This document shows, one piece after another, positions 17,450 to 27,122 of a DNA stretch of 64,000 bases (positions are counted from its first letter, which is position 1; every line of letters starts with the position of its first letter). The position numbers were made by a program, and so were the translations under genes. The notes under the pieces are model-generated. The model did not search any database. It saw only the letters and a list, made by a program, of their open reading frames with translations, and was not told the DNA's origin. Source of the DNA: an uncultured Pseudomonadota bacterium (GTDB lineage: Bacteria > Myxococcota_A > UBA796 > SXON01); NCBI GenBank assembly GCA_903844155.1, contig CAIMSU010000232.1, positions 62,001-126,000 of the forward strand. Direction: 5' to 3'.

Positions 17450-18075
17450 AGCCGAAGAAGCCGCAACCCCGCCCGCAAACCGCGGCGCCCGTCCGCACCT
17501 GCATCGTGACGCGTGAACAACACCCCCAGGCCGAGCTGCTTCGCGTGTTCGCAGGGCCTGACGGCACCGCCTACATCGAGGCCGGCGGGCGACGAAAGGA
17601 CGACGGGCGGGGCGCGTGGGTGTTGGCGACGGAGGCTGCGATCAGCGCGCTCGTCGCCCAGCCGGGCCGGGTCGCGAAGGCGTTGCAAGTCGACGTGATC
17701 GACTCGTCGCTGCTCCTCGCTCGTGCCCGCGAGCTCGCCGAGGCGCGGATCCTCGACTTCCTCTCGTTGTCGTCCCGAAGCGGGCGGCTGGCGAGCGGGG
17801 GCGAGGGGGCGACGGTCGCGGTGCGGGCTGGCGAGGCGGTCGCCCTGCTCGTCGCCAGCGATGCCTCAGCGACCTCGCTGGCGGATATTCGCGGGTCCCG
17901 GGACATCCCGGTGTACGTCCTCGCGCTTGACAAGGAGGCGCTGGGGCATCGGATTGGGAAGGGACTGCGCTCGGTGATCGCGCTTCGCCGCGGCGGACCC
18001 GCCGACGAGCTGGTGCTCTGGCTGGGGCGGCGGGCCGCGCTCGGTCCCCTTACGGGCGGACCCACGCCGGGTTGA
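17446..18075 (+). CDS. YlxR-YlxQ fusion, RNA-binding protein
   Basis: 209 residues. The N-terminal half (~14-90) is the YlxR/DUF448 domain: RTCIVTREQHPQAELLRVF, then GRRKDDGRGAWV. The C-terminal half (~100-190) resembles L7Ae/YlxQ RNA-binding domains: LSLSSRSGRLASG, LLVASDASATSLADI and GHRIGKGLRSVIALR. In Bacillus these are separate genes between nusA and infB; fused forms exist elsewhere. It overlaps the acyl-CoA synthetase stop by 4 nt and is followed by infB after a 129-nt gap with no obvious element. nusA is not in the window. Confidence 0.88.
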   Translation: MKPKKPQPRPQTAAPVRTCIVTREQHPQAELLRVFAGPDGTAYIEAGGRRKDDGRGAWVLATEAAISALVAQPGRVAKALQVDVIDSSLLLARARELAEARILDFLSLSSRSGRLASGGEGATVAVRAGEAVALLVASDASATSLADIRGSRDIPVYVLALDKEALGHRIGKGLRSVIALRRGGPADELVLWLGRRAALGPLTGGPTPG

Positions 18076-18204
18076 GTATCGGGGTGCAAAAACAGGGCAC
18101 GCGCGTTACCGCCCCGTCCCCGTAGCTCTGCCGGTCCCTGCCCCTTCGCCTTTGGCGTACACAGCGGACCCCCACAGCGCTCGAAACCCCGACCAAGGGT
18201 CAGC

Positions 18205-20940
18205 ATGTCGATCAAAAACGACGCGATGGATCGCCTTCAAGGCGCCTCGAGCAAACCGTCAACGCGCGCGCCCGCCGTTGAGACCAAACCCGCAACCCCG
18301 GCCGCTGATCAGCGGGTCGGCGCTGGCGTTGTCCGGCGACGCGGCGAGGTCGCCCCCCCGCCTCCTCCCACCCCCGCGCCAGCAGCGCCGCGGACGATCC
18401 TGCGCCGTGGCGCTGGTCTCCCGCCGGTCGTCGTCGCGCCGCCGGTGGTCGAGACCCGGCCCGTGCAGCCCGTGCGCGCACCCGTCGCCCGTCCCATCGA
18501 GCCGGTTCGCGTCGCCGCGCCGGTCGTCGTAGAGGCGGAGCCCGTTGCCGTCGTGGTCGCCCCGGTCGTCGAGCAGGCGCCTCCCGAACCCGCCCCCGTC
18601 GAGCTCGCCCCGGTGGAGGTCCACGCCGAGGCGGAACCCGCCGAGCCTGTCGCCGCCCCACTGGTCGTTGAGCCGCCGGCCGTCGCCGTGGCCCCCGTCG
18701 TGGAGGCTGTCGCCCCCGTCGTGGTTCCCGCCCCAGCGCCCCCCGTCGAGGTGAGGCCCGAGCCGGCCCAGCCTACGCTCGATCGGGCCGTCATTGTCGA
18801 TCGTCCCGGCGGTCACGGCCGCACGACGGTCACGCCCGCCCGTCCGACGCTGCAGCCGGTTTCCAACACGCCGATGCTCCCCGGGCTCGGCAAGGGCGTC
18901 ATCGCCCTGCCCCCTGGCTTTGATCCGACCGATCCGACGGGTCGTCGTGGCCGCCCCGGCCTCGCGCCCGGCGCCACTCGCTGGACACCTCCCGGTGGAC
19001 CCGGTGTCCGCCCCGCTGGCGGCCGCACCGATGCGCCCGCGGCCCCCGCGGCTCCGGGCGGCGATGCCAAGGACCGGAAGAAGGGGCGTCGGCCCGACCG
19101 GACCGAGCACACGATGTCGGAATTCGGCAAGGTCCGCAAGCCGAAGGGCAAGAAGGGCATGATCATGGCGCCAGTCGCCAAGATCAAGCGCCGCATCTCC
19201 ATCGACGGCGACATCACGGTCGCCAACCTTGCGCACGAGATGGGCGTGAAGGGCGCCGAGCTCATCAAGGTGCTCATGCAAATGGGCACGCCGGCCACGG
19301 TCAACCAGACCATCGACTTTGCGACGTGCGAGCTCCTCGCGTTGGAGCTCGGCCACGAGGTCTACAGCGTCGCGTTCGACGAGTCCGAGCACTTGATCAA
19401 GTCGACGCTGGAGGATCGCTCGACGATCCCGATGCGCCCCCCCGTCGTCACGGTCATGGGCCACGTCGACCATGGCAAGACGACCCTGCTCGACGGCATC
19501 CGCAAGACCAAGGTCGCCGCGGGCGAGGCCGGCGGCATCACCCAGCACATCGGCGCCTACCAGGTCCAGAGCGGCGACAAGACCATCACCTTCCTCGACA
19601 CGCCCGGGCATGCTGCCTTTTCGGCGATGCGAGCGCGCGGCGCGAAGGCGACGGACGTCGTCATCCTCGTCGTCGCGGCGGACGACGGCGTGATGCCGCA
19701 GACGATCGAGGCGATCAACCACGCGAAGGCGGCCAAGGTGCCGATCGTCGTGGCGATCAACAAGATCGACAAGCCGGGCGTCGATCCCGCGCGCATCAAG
19801 CGCGAACTCATGAATCACGGCCTGGTGGCGGAAGAATTCGGTGGCGACACCATCTTCTGCCCGGTCTCGGCGCTGAAGGGCACCGGCATCGCCGACCTGC
19901 TCGAGAACGTGCTGATCACGGCGGAGGTCCTCGACCTTCGCGCGAACCCCGAGCGGCACGCAGAGGGCGTGGTCCTGGAAGCGCGGTTGGAGGTCGGCCG
20001 CGGTGCGGTCGTCAGCCTGCTGGTCCAGAACGGCACGTTGAAGCAGGGCGACATCCTCGTCATCGGCAACACCTGGGGCCGCGTGCGTTCGATGTCGGAC
20101 GACGCGGGCAAGAAGATCAAGGAAGCTGGCCCCTCGCAGCCCGTCGAGATCTTCGGCCTGCAGGACGTTCCGTCCGCGGGTGCCGAATTCTCCGTCGTCG
20201 AGACGGAGAAGGACGCGCGCACGCTCGCCGAGCACCGCGCCGAGTCGGCCCGTCAGGGCGCGATGGCGCTGGCGCAACGCCAGAAGATGACCGTCGACGA
20301 CCTCTACAAGCAGAGCGGCGTCGCGGTTCCGGTCGTCCACGTCGTCCTCAAGACGGACGTCGGCGGGACGATGGAGGCGCTGCGCGGCGCGCTGGAGGGG
20401 ATCGCCATCCCCGGCACGCAGCTCAAGATCCTGCACGCGGCCATCGGGCCGGTCACCGAGTCGGACATTACGCTCGCGGCCGCCAACGCCGCGACTGTCA
20501 TCGCCTTCAACGTGAAGGCCGACGCGAAGGCGCGGGCCGCGGCCGACCAGTACGACGTGGAGATCAAGAAGTACGAGATCATCTACAACGTGATCGACGA
20601 CGTGAAGGCGCGCATGCTCGGCACGCTCCCCACCGTGTTCGAGGAGCGGAAGACGGGCGAAGCCGAGGTTCGCGCGCTCTTCAAGGTCACCAAGGTCGGC
20701 ACGATCGCCGGTTCGATGGTGCTCGACGGCGAGATCGTCCGTGGCGCGCTCGCGCGGGTCATGCGCGAGGGCAAGGTCGTGCACGAGGGCAAGATCCAGG
20801 CGCTCAAGCGGTTCAAGGACGACGTCAAGAAGGTCGAGAAGGGCTTTGAGTGCGGCATCTTCGTCGAGGACTTCGAGACCATCGCTGTCGGTGACGTGAT
20901 CAGCTGCTTCGCACGCGTCGAGGTCCCCCGGACCGAGTGA
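18205..20940 (+). CDS. infB: translation initiation factor IF-2
   Basis: 911 residues. A long Pro/Val/Ala-rich N-terminal region (~15-300) is followed by the IF2_N-type segment (~330-370) and the GTPase: [13 protein letters not shown] (~419), DTPGHAAF and NKIDK. Domains II, C1 and C2 continue to the end. IF-2 places initiator tRNA on the small ribosomal subunit and promotes subunit joining. The stop overlaps the ylxP start (GTGA). Confidence 0.98.
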   Translation: MSIKNDAMDRLQGASSKPSTRAPAVETKPATPAADQRVGAGVVRRRGEVAPPPPPTPAPAAPRTILRRGAGLPPVVVAPPVVETRPVQPVRAPVARPIEPVRVAAPVVVEAEPVAVVVAPVVEQAPPEPAPVELAPVEVHAEAEPAEPVAAPLVVEPPAVAVAPVVEAVAPVVVPAPAPPVEVRPEPAQPTLDRAVIVDRPGGHGRTTVTPARPTLQPVSNTPMLPGLGKGVIALPPGFDPTDPTGRRGRPGLAPGATRWTPPGGPGVRPAGGRTDAPAAPAAPGGDAKDRKKGRRPDRTEHTMSEFGKVRKPKGKKGMIMAPVAKIKRRISIDGDITVANLAHEMGVKGAELIKVLMQMGTPATVNQTIDFATCELLALELGHEVYSVAFDESEHLIKSTLEDRSTIPMRPPVVTVMGHVDHGKTTLLDGIRKTKVAAGEAGGITQHIGAYQVQSGDKTITFLDTPGHAAFSAMRARGAKATDVVILVVAADDGVMPQTIEAINHAKAAKVPIVVAINKIDKPGVDPARIKRELMNHGLVAEEFGGDTIFCPVSALKGTGIADLLENVLITAEVLDLRANPERHAEGVVLEARLEVGRGAVVSLLVQNGTLKQGDILVIGNTWGRVRSMSDDAGKKIKEAGPSQPVEIFGLQDVPSAGAEFSVVETEKDARTLAEHRAESARQGAMALAQRQKMTVDDLYKQSGVAVPVVHVVLKTDVGGTMEALRGALEGIAIPGTQLKILHAAIGPVTESDITLAAANAATVIAFNVKADAKARAAADQYDVEIKKYEIIYNVIDDVKARMLGTLPTVFEERKTGEAEVRALFKVTKVGTIAGSMVLDGEIVRGALARVMREGKVVHEGKIQALKRFKDDVKKVEKGFECGIFVEDFETIAVGDVISCFARVEVPRTE

Positions 20941-21284
20941 GCACGGCGCCGATGAAGCCGAACCTCGCGTTCCTGCCGGCGCCGGACGAGGCGATCGTCG
21001 TCGGCGTCATGCGTCTTGTGCTGGAGGTACCTGGGAGCCGGTCGCTCAAGGATCGGCGCCACGGCGTGCGATCCGTCAAGGATCGGCTCGCCGCGCGGTT
21101 CGGCGCGGCCGTCGCCGAGGTCGGGCATCTGGAGAACCACGAGCGCTGCGTCCTGGCGGTCACCGTGGTCGGCAACGACGCGGGGCTCGTGCGATCGCGC
21201 CTCGACCAGATGCGGGGCGACGTGGACCAGCACGCGGACGTCATCCTCGTCGACGCCTGCACGGTCGTCAGCCCCTGGCCCTGA
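20937..21284 (+). CDS. YlxP-like DUF503 protein
   Basis: 115 residues. The DUF503 core is visible: VVGVMRLVLEVPGSRSLKDRRHGVRSVKDRL, then VGHLENHERCVLAVTVVGND. In many bacteria this gene lies between infB and rbfA; rbfA is not present here. GTG at 20937 overlaps the infB stop; ATG 20952 is an alternative that would remove a short N-terminal extension. The cellular role of the family is not established. Confidence 0.85.
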   Translation: MSTAPMKPNLAFLPAPDEAIVVGVMRLVLEVPGSRSLKDRRHGVRSVKDRLAARFGAAVAEVGHLENHERCVLAVTVVGNDAGLVRSRLDQMRGDVDQHADVILVDACTVVSPWP

Positions 21285-21323
21285 GACCGCCGGGGTGGCC
21301 CGGCGCGGTTCCCGTGCGGGCGA

Positions 21324-21329
21324 TAGAGC
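21324..21329 (+). promoter_or_regulatory. TAGAGC -10-like box, leaderless spacing
   Basis: TAGAGC-CGCCGA-ATG(21336) ahead of larB. It may provide independent transcription of the lar genes from the infB operon. Confidence 0.4.
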
Positions 21330-21335
21330 CGCCGA

Positions 21336-22010
21336 ATGTCCGAGGTCGTGCCGTTCGCCACCGTTGATCACGCCCGCCTCGAACGGACCGGGTTCGCCGA
21401 GGTGATCTACGGGGCTGGCAAGTCCGGGGACCAGATCCTCGCGATCGCGCTTTCCCTGCTCTCGCGCGGGCAGCTCGCCATGGCTACGCGCGTCGACCAG
21501 GAAAAAGCAGCGGTGCTCCTGATCGGCGCCGGTGGGGCATACGACGCGCGCGCTCGGGTGTGGTGGTGTGGCGACGTGACCGAGCGCGCGGGCATCGTCG
21601 CGGTCGTCTGTGCCGGGACCAGCGACCTGCCCGTCTCCGAGGAGGCTGCCGTTTGCCTCGGCGTGATGGGCGTGACGGTGCGACGGGTGGTGGACGTTGG
21701 TGTGGCTGGCGTGCACCGGTTGATGAGCAAGATCGAGGAGATCCGGGCGTGCGACGTGGTCATCGTCGTGGCGGGCATGGACGGGGCGCTGCCAGGCGTG
21801 GTGGCGGGCCTTGTGAGCGCGCCGGTGATCGCTGTGCCGACGTCTGTGGGCTACGGGTCGAGCTTCGGCGGGCTCGCAGCCCTGCTGACCATGCTCAACG
21901 CCTGCGCGCCCGGCATCGCCGTGGTCAACATCGACAATGGGTTTGGGGCCGCAAGCCTGGCGGTGCGGATGCTCGGGGTGCGCCCGACCCCCCACGGCGC
22001 GGTCGGATGA
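21336..22010 (+). CDS. larB: LarB, nickel-pincer cofactor biosynthesis carboxylase
   Basis: 224 residues. The C-terminal half is the AIR-carboxylase-like domain of LarB: VVCAGTSDLPVSEEAAVCLGVMG, GMDGALPGVVAGL and PTSVGYGSSFGGLAALLTMLNAC. LarB carboxylates and hydrolyses nicotinic acid adenine dinucleotide, the first step towards the nickel-pincer nucleotide of lactate racemase and related enzymes. The stop overlaps the larC start (ATGA). LarE, which adds sulfur, and a LarA-type enzyme are not in the window. Confidence 0.93.
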   Translation: MSEVVPFATVDHARLERTGFAEVIYGAGKSGDQILAIALSLLSRGQLAMATRVDQEKAAVLLIGAGGAYDARARVWWCGDVTERAGIVAVVCAGTSDLPVSEEAAVCLGVMGVTVRRVVDVGVAGVHRLMSKIEEIRACDVVIVVAGMDGALPGVVAGLVSAPVIAVPTSVGYGSSFGGLAALLTMLNACAPGIAVVNIDNGFGAASLAVRMLGVRPTPHGAVG

Positions 22011-23302
22011 TCCTGTACCTGGACTGTGCGGCGGGCGTGGCGGGAGACATGCTGGTGGCCGCGCTGATCCACGCTGGAGCGCCGCTTGAGGCCGTGCTCG
22101 CGGACGTGCGCTCGGTCGGGATCCCCGGCTGGGAGGCGCGCGTCGAGCGCGTTTTTCGTGGGCCGTACGCGGCGACGCGCTTCGTCGTCGAGCCCATCGC
22201 CGGCGCACAGACGTCGTCTGTCGTCGAGCAGCGGTCGCACGACCACGGTCACGCTCACGACGTCGACCAGCGCGCGCACGGCCACGGCCACGACCACTCG
22301 CACGACCCCGTCGGCGACGACATCTTCCCCGGTCAGCCGCCCCGCGATTGGGCGACGATCCGGGCGCTTCTCCAGGCGTCGGGGCTGCCAGTACCGGTTC
22401 GCGATGCGTCCATCGCGGTGTTCACGCGCCTCGCGGAAGCGGAGAGCCGGGTCCACGGCGTTCCCGTCGACGGCGTGCAGTTCCACGAGGTCGGCGCCGT
22501 CGATTCGATCGTCGACATCGTCGCCGCCTGCTCCGCGATGGCGCATCTCGGGGTTCGCACCGTGGTCTCGACGCCCCTGCCGATGGGTCAGGGCACCGTC
22601 CGAACGGCCCACGGCCTCCTCCCCATCCCGGTCCCGGCAACAGTCGAGGTGCTACGGGGATTTCCGGTGATGCCAAGCCCCTTTGGGGGCGAACTGGTGA
22701 CGCCGACGGGCGCCGCCATCGTCGCCACCCTGGCCGTCCCCGGTCCGATGCCGGCGATGATCGTGCGCTCGGTCGGCTACGGCGCCGGCAGCCGCAACCC
22801 GCGGGCCCACGCCAACGTGCTCCGCGTCGTGATCGGCGACGGTGACGCTGGGGGCGTTGCGCAGGTGGCGGAGCTCACAGCGCAGGTCGATGATCTCGCC
22901 GGCGAGGCTGTCCCGCCGCTGCTCGATGCGCTCTTCGCAGCCGGGGCGGTCGACGCGTTCGTGGTGCCGGTGGTGATGAAAAAGGGGCGGCCCGGCCTGT
23001 GGATCCACGCGCTCTGCCCGCCCGATGCGCGCGCGGCGGTGGGCGACGCGCTGCTGCGGCACTCTGGCAGCTTCGGCTACCGCCACCACCTGCTCGACCG
23101 CGAGGTGCTCGCCCGTCACCACGAGACGGTCGAGACCGCCTTCGGAGCCGTGCGGCTGAAGGTCGGCGCCCGGGCAGGGGCGGTGTTCCACACGGCGCCC
23201 GAGTACGAGGACTGCGCCGCTGCAGCCCAGTCCCACGGCGTGCCCGTCAGCGAGGTCTACCGGGCGGTGCTCGCGGCGGCCGCCCCGAAGGCGCACGAAT
23301 GA
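22007..23302 (+). CDS. larC: LarC, nickel insertion enzyme of the pincer cofactor
   Basis: 431 residues in one uninterrupted frame, unlike the ribosomal-frameshift larC1/larC2 of Lactobacillus plantarum. The N-terminus has LYLDCAAGVAGDMLVAALI. A His/Asp-rich stretch at ~78-101 (HDHGHAHD and HGHGHDHSHD) probably holds nickel. VQFHEVGAVDSIVDIV and PSPFGGELVTPTGAAI are typical LarC blocks. It inserts Ni into the pyridinium bis-thiocarboxylate nucleotide made by LarB and LarE. ATGA overlap with larB and an ATGA overlap with the PAS gene downstream suggest a translationally coupled operon. Confidence 0.93.
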   Translation: MILYLDCAAGVAGDMLVAALIHAGAPLEAVLADVRSVGIPGWEARVERVFRGPYAATRFVVEPIAGAQTSSVVEQRSHDHGHAHDVDQRAHGHGHDHSHDPVGDDIFPGQPPRDWATIRALLQASGLPVPVRDASIAVFTRLAEAESRVHGVPVDGVQFHEVGAVDSIVDIVAACSAMAHLGVRTVVSTPLPMGQGTVRTAHGLLPIPVPATVEVLRGFPVMPSPFGGELVTPTGAAIVATLAVPGPMPAMIVRSVGYGAGSRNPRAHANVLRVVIGDGDAGGVAQVAELTAQVDDLAGEAVPPLLDALFAAGAVDAFVVPVVMKKGRPGLWIHALCPPDARAAVGDALLRHSGSFGYRHHLLDREVLARHHETVETAFGAVRLKVGARAGAVFHTAPEYEDCAAAAQSHGVPVSEVYRAVLAAAAPKAHE

Positions 23303-23937
23303 CCGATTCCGACCTCCTCATGCCACTCCTGGAGTGCATCGCCGACGCGGTGGTCGCGGCCGACGCCCACGGCCGCATCGTCCACTTCAACTCCGGCGCG
23401 TCGCGTCTGCTTGGTTGGTCGTCGACGGAGGCGGTGGAGCGGCTGCGCGTCCCCGATCTCTACGTAGACTCGGCAGACGCGCGGGTCGTGATGGTTCGCC
23501 TCCGCCAGCGCACCTCTGGGCTGCCCGGCGCCGCCGAGCCCATGAACGTCGACTTGAGGCATCGCGATGGGTCCAGCGTCCCGGTCCGGCTCACCGCCGC
23601 CCGTGTGCGCGGGCGGGACGGCAACATCGGGACCGTCGGCGTGTTCTGCGACCGTCGCCCGCTGGCTGCGATGGAGGCCCGACTCCGCCTCGCCACGGAG
23701 CTGGTCGCGGACCGTGAACGCAGGGTGGAGGCGACGAACATCGGCCCCCGACTCGCGAGCGAGCTCGCCCAGCCGATGACCGCAGCCCTCGCCCACCTTG
23801 ATCTCGTCGTCGAGTCCGGCCAGCTCCCCGAGGCCGCCGAGGATCGCGTGATGCAAGCCCTCGACCAGCTTGAACGCGTTCGGGGCGTGCTCCACGAGCT
23901 CAACCGGCTCTCCACCCATTGGAAGGCGCCCCGCTGA
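23299..23937 (+). CDS. PAS-domain protein with degenerate histidine-kinase dimerisation helix
   Basis: 212 residues. A PAS domain covers ~8-120 (ADAVVAADAHGRIVHFNSGASRLLGWSS). It is followed by a helical segment, ASELAQPMTAALAHLDLV, that lines up with the H-box region of HisKA domains. The expected phosphoacceptor His before Glu is Ser, and no ATP-binding domain follows. It is therefore a sensor or scaffold rather than a kinase. Both ends overlap neighbours (larC stop and Usp start, TGATG). Confidence 0.75.
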   Translation: MTDSDLLMPLLECIADAVVAADAHGRIVHFNSGASRLLGWSSTEAVERLRVPDLYVDSADARVVMVRLRQRTSGLPGAAEPMNVDLRHRDGSSVPVRLTAARVRGRDGNIGTVGVFCDRRPLAAMEARLRLATELVADRERRVEATNIGPRLASELAQPMTAALAHLDLVVESGQLPEAAEDRVMQALDQLERVRGVLHELNRLSTHWKAPR

Positions 23938-24827
23938 TGTTCCGACAAATCCTCGCCCTCATCGCCTTTCCCGCCGGGCTGGACAACCCCGTTTCCGAGG
24001 GCCCGGATCTGGCGGTCATCGAGGCCGTGCGCGCGCTCTCGCTCCCCGGAGGCCCGGGGTCCCACCAGCCGGGCGGGCGTGTGTACTTGATGCATGTTCG
24101 CGAGCGATCACGGGGCTTTTTCGGTGCGGCCGCCCCGAGCGGCGGTCCGCTGCCCCAGGGACTCACGGCGACGGCGCGGGCGCTCGCGCACGAGGGCATC
24201 GAGGTCGTCACCCATTTTTGCGATGGGCGGCTGACGGAGGAGGTCGACCGGGTCGTGCGCGAGGAGCAGATCGACGTGGTCGTGGTCGGGCGACCGGCGA
24301 GGGGCTGGGGCGACCATGGGCTGCGGGTGGTTCGGCTCGCGGACGCGCCGGTGCTGGTGATGCCGGAGGGGACGACGCTGCGGCGCGGTACTGCCGTGGT
24401 GGGAATGGACTTTTCGCACAACGCGGTCGCTGCGTGGGCGGCGGCGCGCGGGTTCCTGACGACGGTCACGGCCGTCGCCATCCTCGACCCTGAGGGCGAG
24501 CAGGCCAACGAGAAGGTGCTCCGGGCGCAGGTCCTGGAGACGTGGCGGGCGGCCGTCGCCACGCTGAAGGCGTCCGGGACCGTCGCCGAGAACGCCAACG
24601 CCGACCTGCGCATCGTCGCGTCGACGCGTCCGGCCGACACCCTGCTGCTGCTGGCAAAGGGCGCGGACCTGCTCGCGGTCGGGTCACGCGGCCTGACACC
24701 GCTGGCGGCGGTGCTGTTGGGGAGCACGGCCGAAAAACTTGGAGCAAAGTTCCCGAACCCGCTGCTGGTCTTCCGCGACCCCGGGACGAGGCGGGGGCTG
24801 TTCGAGAGCTTTCTCGGCGCGTCGTAG
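23937..24827 (+). CDS. universal stress protein, tandem UspA domains
   Basis: 296 residues with two UspA-like halves. The first contains VVVVGRPARGWGDHGLRVVRLADAPVLVMP. The second ends with LLAVGSRGLTPLAAVLLGSTAEKL, carrying the Gly-x2-Gly-x(9)-Gly-Ser type ATP-binding signature only in the C-terminal half. Last gene of the larB-larC-PAS-usp set, overlapping the previous stop by 1 nt. It converges on the minus-strand M50 gene. Confidence 0.88.
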   Translation: MFRQILALIAFPAGLDNPVSEGPDLAVIEAVRALSLPGGPGSHQPGGRVYLMHVRERSRGFFGAAAPSGGPLPQGLTATARALAHEGIEVVTHFCDGRLTEEVDRVVREEQIDVVVVGRPARGWGDHGLRVVRLADAPVLVMPEGTTLRRGTAVVGMDFSHNAVAAWAAARGFLTTVTAVAILDPEGEQANEKVLRAQVLETWRAAVATLKASGTVAENANADLRIVASTRPADTLLLLAKGADLLAVGSRGLTPLAAVLLGSTAEKLGAKFPNPLLVFRDPGTRRGLFESFLGAS

Positions 24828-24842
24828 GGCGCCGCCGAGCGG

Positions 24843-25496
24843 TCAGCCCGTCGCCAACCGCACCAGCCAGCCCGCGAGCTCTCGCGACCAGGCGCCCAGG
24901 TCGAGTCCGACCACGAGCGGGATGACGAGGATGATGCCGATCCCGAGTCTGGCGCGCGCATAGAGCCAGTTCCAGGCTGGCCTGAACGCCTCCGGCATCA
25001 ACCAGTCGACGATACGGCTGCCGTCCAGCGGCGGAACGGGGAGCAGGTTGAACAGCGCAAGGGAGATGTTCAGCACGATGGTGGACGCGAGCACCTGACC
25101 GGCGGGCCCGACGGTGAATTCTGGAGCGAGAGCGCCGATGATCGCGAGCACGAGCGTGCAGGCCAGCGCGATCCCCACGTTCGAGAGCGGCCCGGCCATC
25201 GCGGTGAAGAGCATGCCGAATCGCCCGTCGCCCCCTCCCCGAAAGTTCGCCGGATTGACGATCACCGGCTTCGCCCACCCGATCGGCACGCCGAACAGCG
25301 GCAGGAGCACGGTGCCGACAAGGTCCACGTGCGCTGCGGGGTCCAGGGTGAGGCGGCCCTGGGACTCGGCGGTGTTGTCGCCCAGGAAGGCTGCTGCGCG
25401 CGCGTGCGCGTACTCGTGAACGGAGAGCGAGAGGACGAATGGGATCCAGAAGACCAGCCGGGCGACCATGAGAGCGATGAGCGTGTCGCTGTCCAT
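24843..25496 (-). CDS. site-2-protease (M50) family membrane metalloprotease
   Basis: 217 residues and about six membrane segments. The zinc site is HEYAH at residues 27-31 in the first helix; the third ligand sits in NLLPVPPLDGSRI (~148-160). This is the short M50B form without a PDZ domain. The ATG overlaps the stop of the AAA+ gene by 1 nt (TGATG), so it is probably translated from the same message. Candidate substrates are membrane proteins cleaved within the bilayer, such as anti-sigma factors, or proteins delivered by the neighbouring AAA+ protein (inference). Confidence 0.9.
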   Translation of the reverse strand: MDSDTLIALMVARLVFWIPFVLSLSVHEYAHARAAAFLGDNTAESQGRLTLDPAAHVDLVGTVLLPLFGVPIGWAKPVIVNPANFRGGGDGRFGMLFTAMAGPLSNVGIALACTLVLAIIGALAPEFTVGPAGQVLASTIVLNISLALFNLLPVPPLDGSRIVDWLMPEAFRPAWNWLYARARLGIGIILVIPLVVGLDLGAWSRELAGWLVRLATG

Positions 25497-27040
25497 CAGG
25501 CGGTCTCGGTCCGGTTCTTCGCCCAGGCGTCGGGCCGGATCTCGTCCGCGATGCTGGTGCCCGCCAGCGATTCAACGCCGCGAACCTGACGTTTCGGGAC
25601 GAGTCGGGCGACGATCGCGGTCGCGGGGGGATCAGCCTCGCCCGCTGCTGCCGTCGTCGGCAGGATCTTGATGTACGTCGCGTCGGCCCAGACGATCCGG
25701 CCTTCGACGACCGTGTCGTCTGCGAGGAAGAGCCGGGCGTGGACCTCGCCGGTCGGCTGGGTGAACTGGCTCGTGGACTCGACGAGCAAGGCGTCGAGCG
25801 AATCAAAACGGCGCTCGATCCTGGCTGCGGCCTCGAGGGCACCTGCGAAGTCCTCGGCGCGGATCACGGCGGCCCCTGCCCCGCCCTCCTTCCGACTCCG
25901 CCGGATCGCGCGCATTCCGGCCTCGTTGCACAGGTGCTCCAGCGTTGCGCCGGAGACCCCGGGGGTGCGCTCCGCGAAGTCCGCGAGCGCAAGCGCGGGA
26001 TCGAGCGGCTTGTTTCGGCAATGGATGCGGAGGATCTCGGTGCGAGCTACCACATCCGGAAAGCCGAGCGAGAGCCGAAGGTCGAAGCGGCCCGGCCGGA
26101 GCAACGCGCGGTCCAGCACATCCGACCGGTTGGTGGCGGCGATCACCACCACCGCCTTGCCGACGGGCGAGGCGTCGAACCCGTCGAGGCAGACGAGGAG
26201 CTGGTTGAGGGTCTGCTCGCGCTCGTCGTGCGCCGTGCCGAGTCCGGACCCGCGTCGCCGCCCGACCGCGTCGATCTCGTCGATGAAAACAACCGCCGGC
26301 GCTGCCTTCTTCGCCGTCTCAAAGAGGTCCCGGATGCGCGCCGCGCCCACGCCAACGAACATCTCGACGAATTCGCTCGCCGAGATCACGAAGAACGGCA
26401 CGCCCGCCTCGCCGGCGACCGCCCGCGCCAGCAGCGTTTTTCCGCCGCCTGGGGGTCCTTCGAGCAGCACGCCGCGCGGCAGGCGGATGCCCGCGTTTGC
26501 CCATCGTGTCGGGTTCTTCAGGAAGTCGACCACGTCGCCCAGCGCCTCCTTCGCTTCCTCGTGCCCGCCAACATCCACAAAGCGCGTCTTCTCGTTGCCC
26601 GGCTTGAGCTGGCGGGCGTTGGACTTTCGCATGTCGAAGATGGTCTTGCCAGCCGCGTTTTGCGCCTGTTGCCTGTTGCGCAGCACGTAGATCGCGGCAG
26701 CGAGCAGGAAGACCCCGATGAGCGCCGGAATGAGCCAGCTCATGCCCGATGTTCGGGCGTGGATGGGGATGTCGTTGCTGTCCAGCCAGTTGCCCACGGC
26801 GCGGTCGTTCGCGATGCCGTCGACCTCGTACGTCGGGCCGTTGAGCGGGTGGACGATCAGGTCGTCGCCGCGGGATTCGACGCTGTCAACCTCGCCGGCT
26901 TGCACGTCGGCGACGAGGGTGCTGTACGGGCGCGACGGGTAGCTGGTGCCGGGCAGGCCGAGGCAGACGAGCACAGCGAGGAGGCCAAGCAGGCACAGCC
27001 AGACCAGGAACGTGCGGAGGCGTGGGTTCACGCGAGCCAC
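25496..27040 (-). CDS. FtsH-like membrane AAA+ ATPase lacking the M41 peptidase domain
   Basis: 514 residues. Two membrane segments (~10-32 and ~104-124) flank a short FtsH-type extracytoplasmic domain. The AAA+ module follows with Walker [14 protein letters not shown] (~195), pore loop [17 protein letters not shown], Walker [13 protein letters not shown] and second region of homology [19 protein letters not shown]. The lid segment [14 protein letters not shown] ends near 400. The HEAGH zinc-protease domain of FtsH is absent. Instead a ~90-residue beta-rich tail ([21 protein letters not shown], then ATYIKILP) resembles an SH3/LSm-like barrel. It probably unfolds or extracts proteins for a partner, possibly the overlapping M50 protease. 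The start is GTG 27040; GTG 27031 has better leaderless spacing (TAAGTG-GCTCGC-GTG). Confidence 0.85.
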   Translation of the reverse strand: MARVNPRLRTFLVWLCLLGLLAVLVCLGLPGTSYPSRPYSTLVADVQAGEVDSVESRGDDLIVHPLNGPTYEVDGIANDRAVGNWLDSNDIPIHARTSGMSWLIPALIGVFLLAAAIYVLRNRQQAQNAAGKTIFDMRKSNARQLKPGNEKTRFVDVGGHEEAKEALGDVVDFLKNPTRWANAGIRLPRGVLLEGPPGGGKTLLARAVAGEAGVPFFVISASEFVEMFVGVGAARIRDLFETAKKAAPAVVFIDEIDAVGRRRGSGLGTAHDEREQTLNQLLVCLDGFDASPVGKAVVVIAATNRSDVLDRALLRPGRFDLRLSLGFPDVVARTEILRIHCRNKPLDPALALADFAERTPGVSGATLEHLCNEAGMRAIRRSRKEGGAGAAVIRAEDFAGALEAAARIERRFDSLDALLVESTSQFTQPTGEVHARLFLADDTVVEGRIVWADATYIKILPTTAAAGEADPPATAIVARLVPKRQVRGVESLAGTSIADEIRPDAWAKNRTETA

Positions 27041-27111
27041 TTAGCGCGCGGACGCCTGTTCAGTATCGAATTCCGGGGGAGTCGAATTTCGATGATCCCC
27101 GCGTGAGGCGA

Positions 27112-27117
27112 TAGTCG
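27112..27117 (+). promoter_or_regulatory. TAGTCG -10-like box, near-leaderless spacing
   Basis: TAGTCG with its T 11 nt before ATG 27123. It lies in the 82-nt divergent gap (27041-27122) shared with the AAA+ gene. Confidence 0.35.
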
Positions 27118-27122
27118 CGGGA

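Noticed and set aside
18259-20784. 841-residue minus-strand frame opposite infB
   Set aside because: Antisense mirror of a certain gene, low complexity, no motif.
22007-23302. Programmed frameshift in larC, as in Lactobacillus
   Set aside because: The gene is one continuous frame of normal full length.
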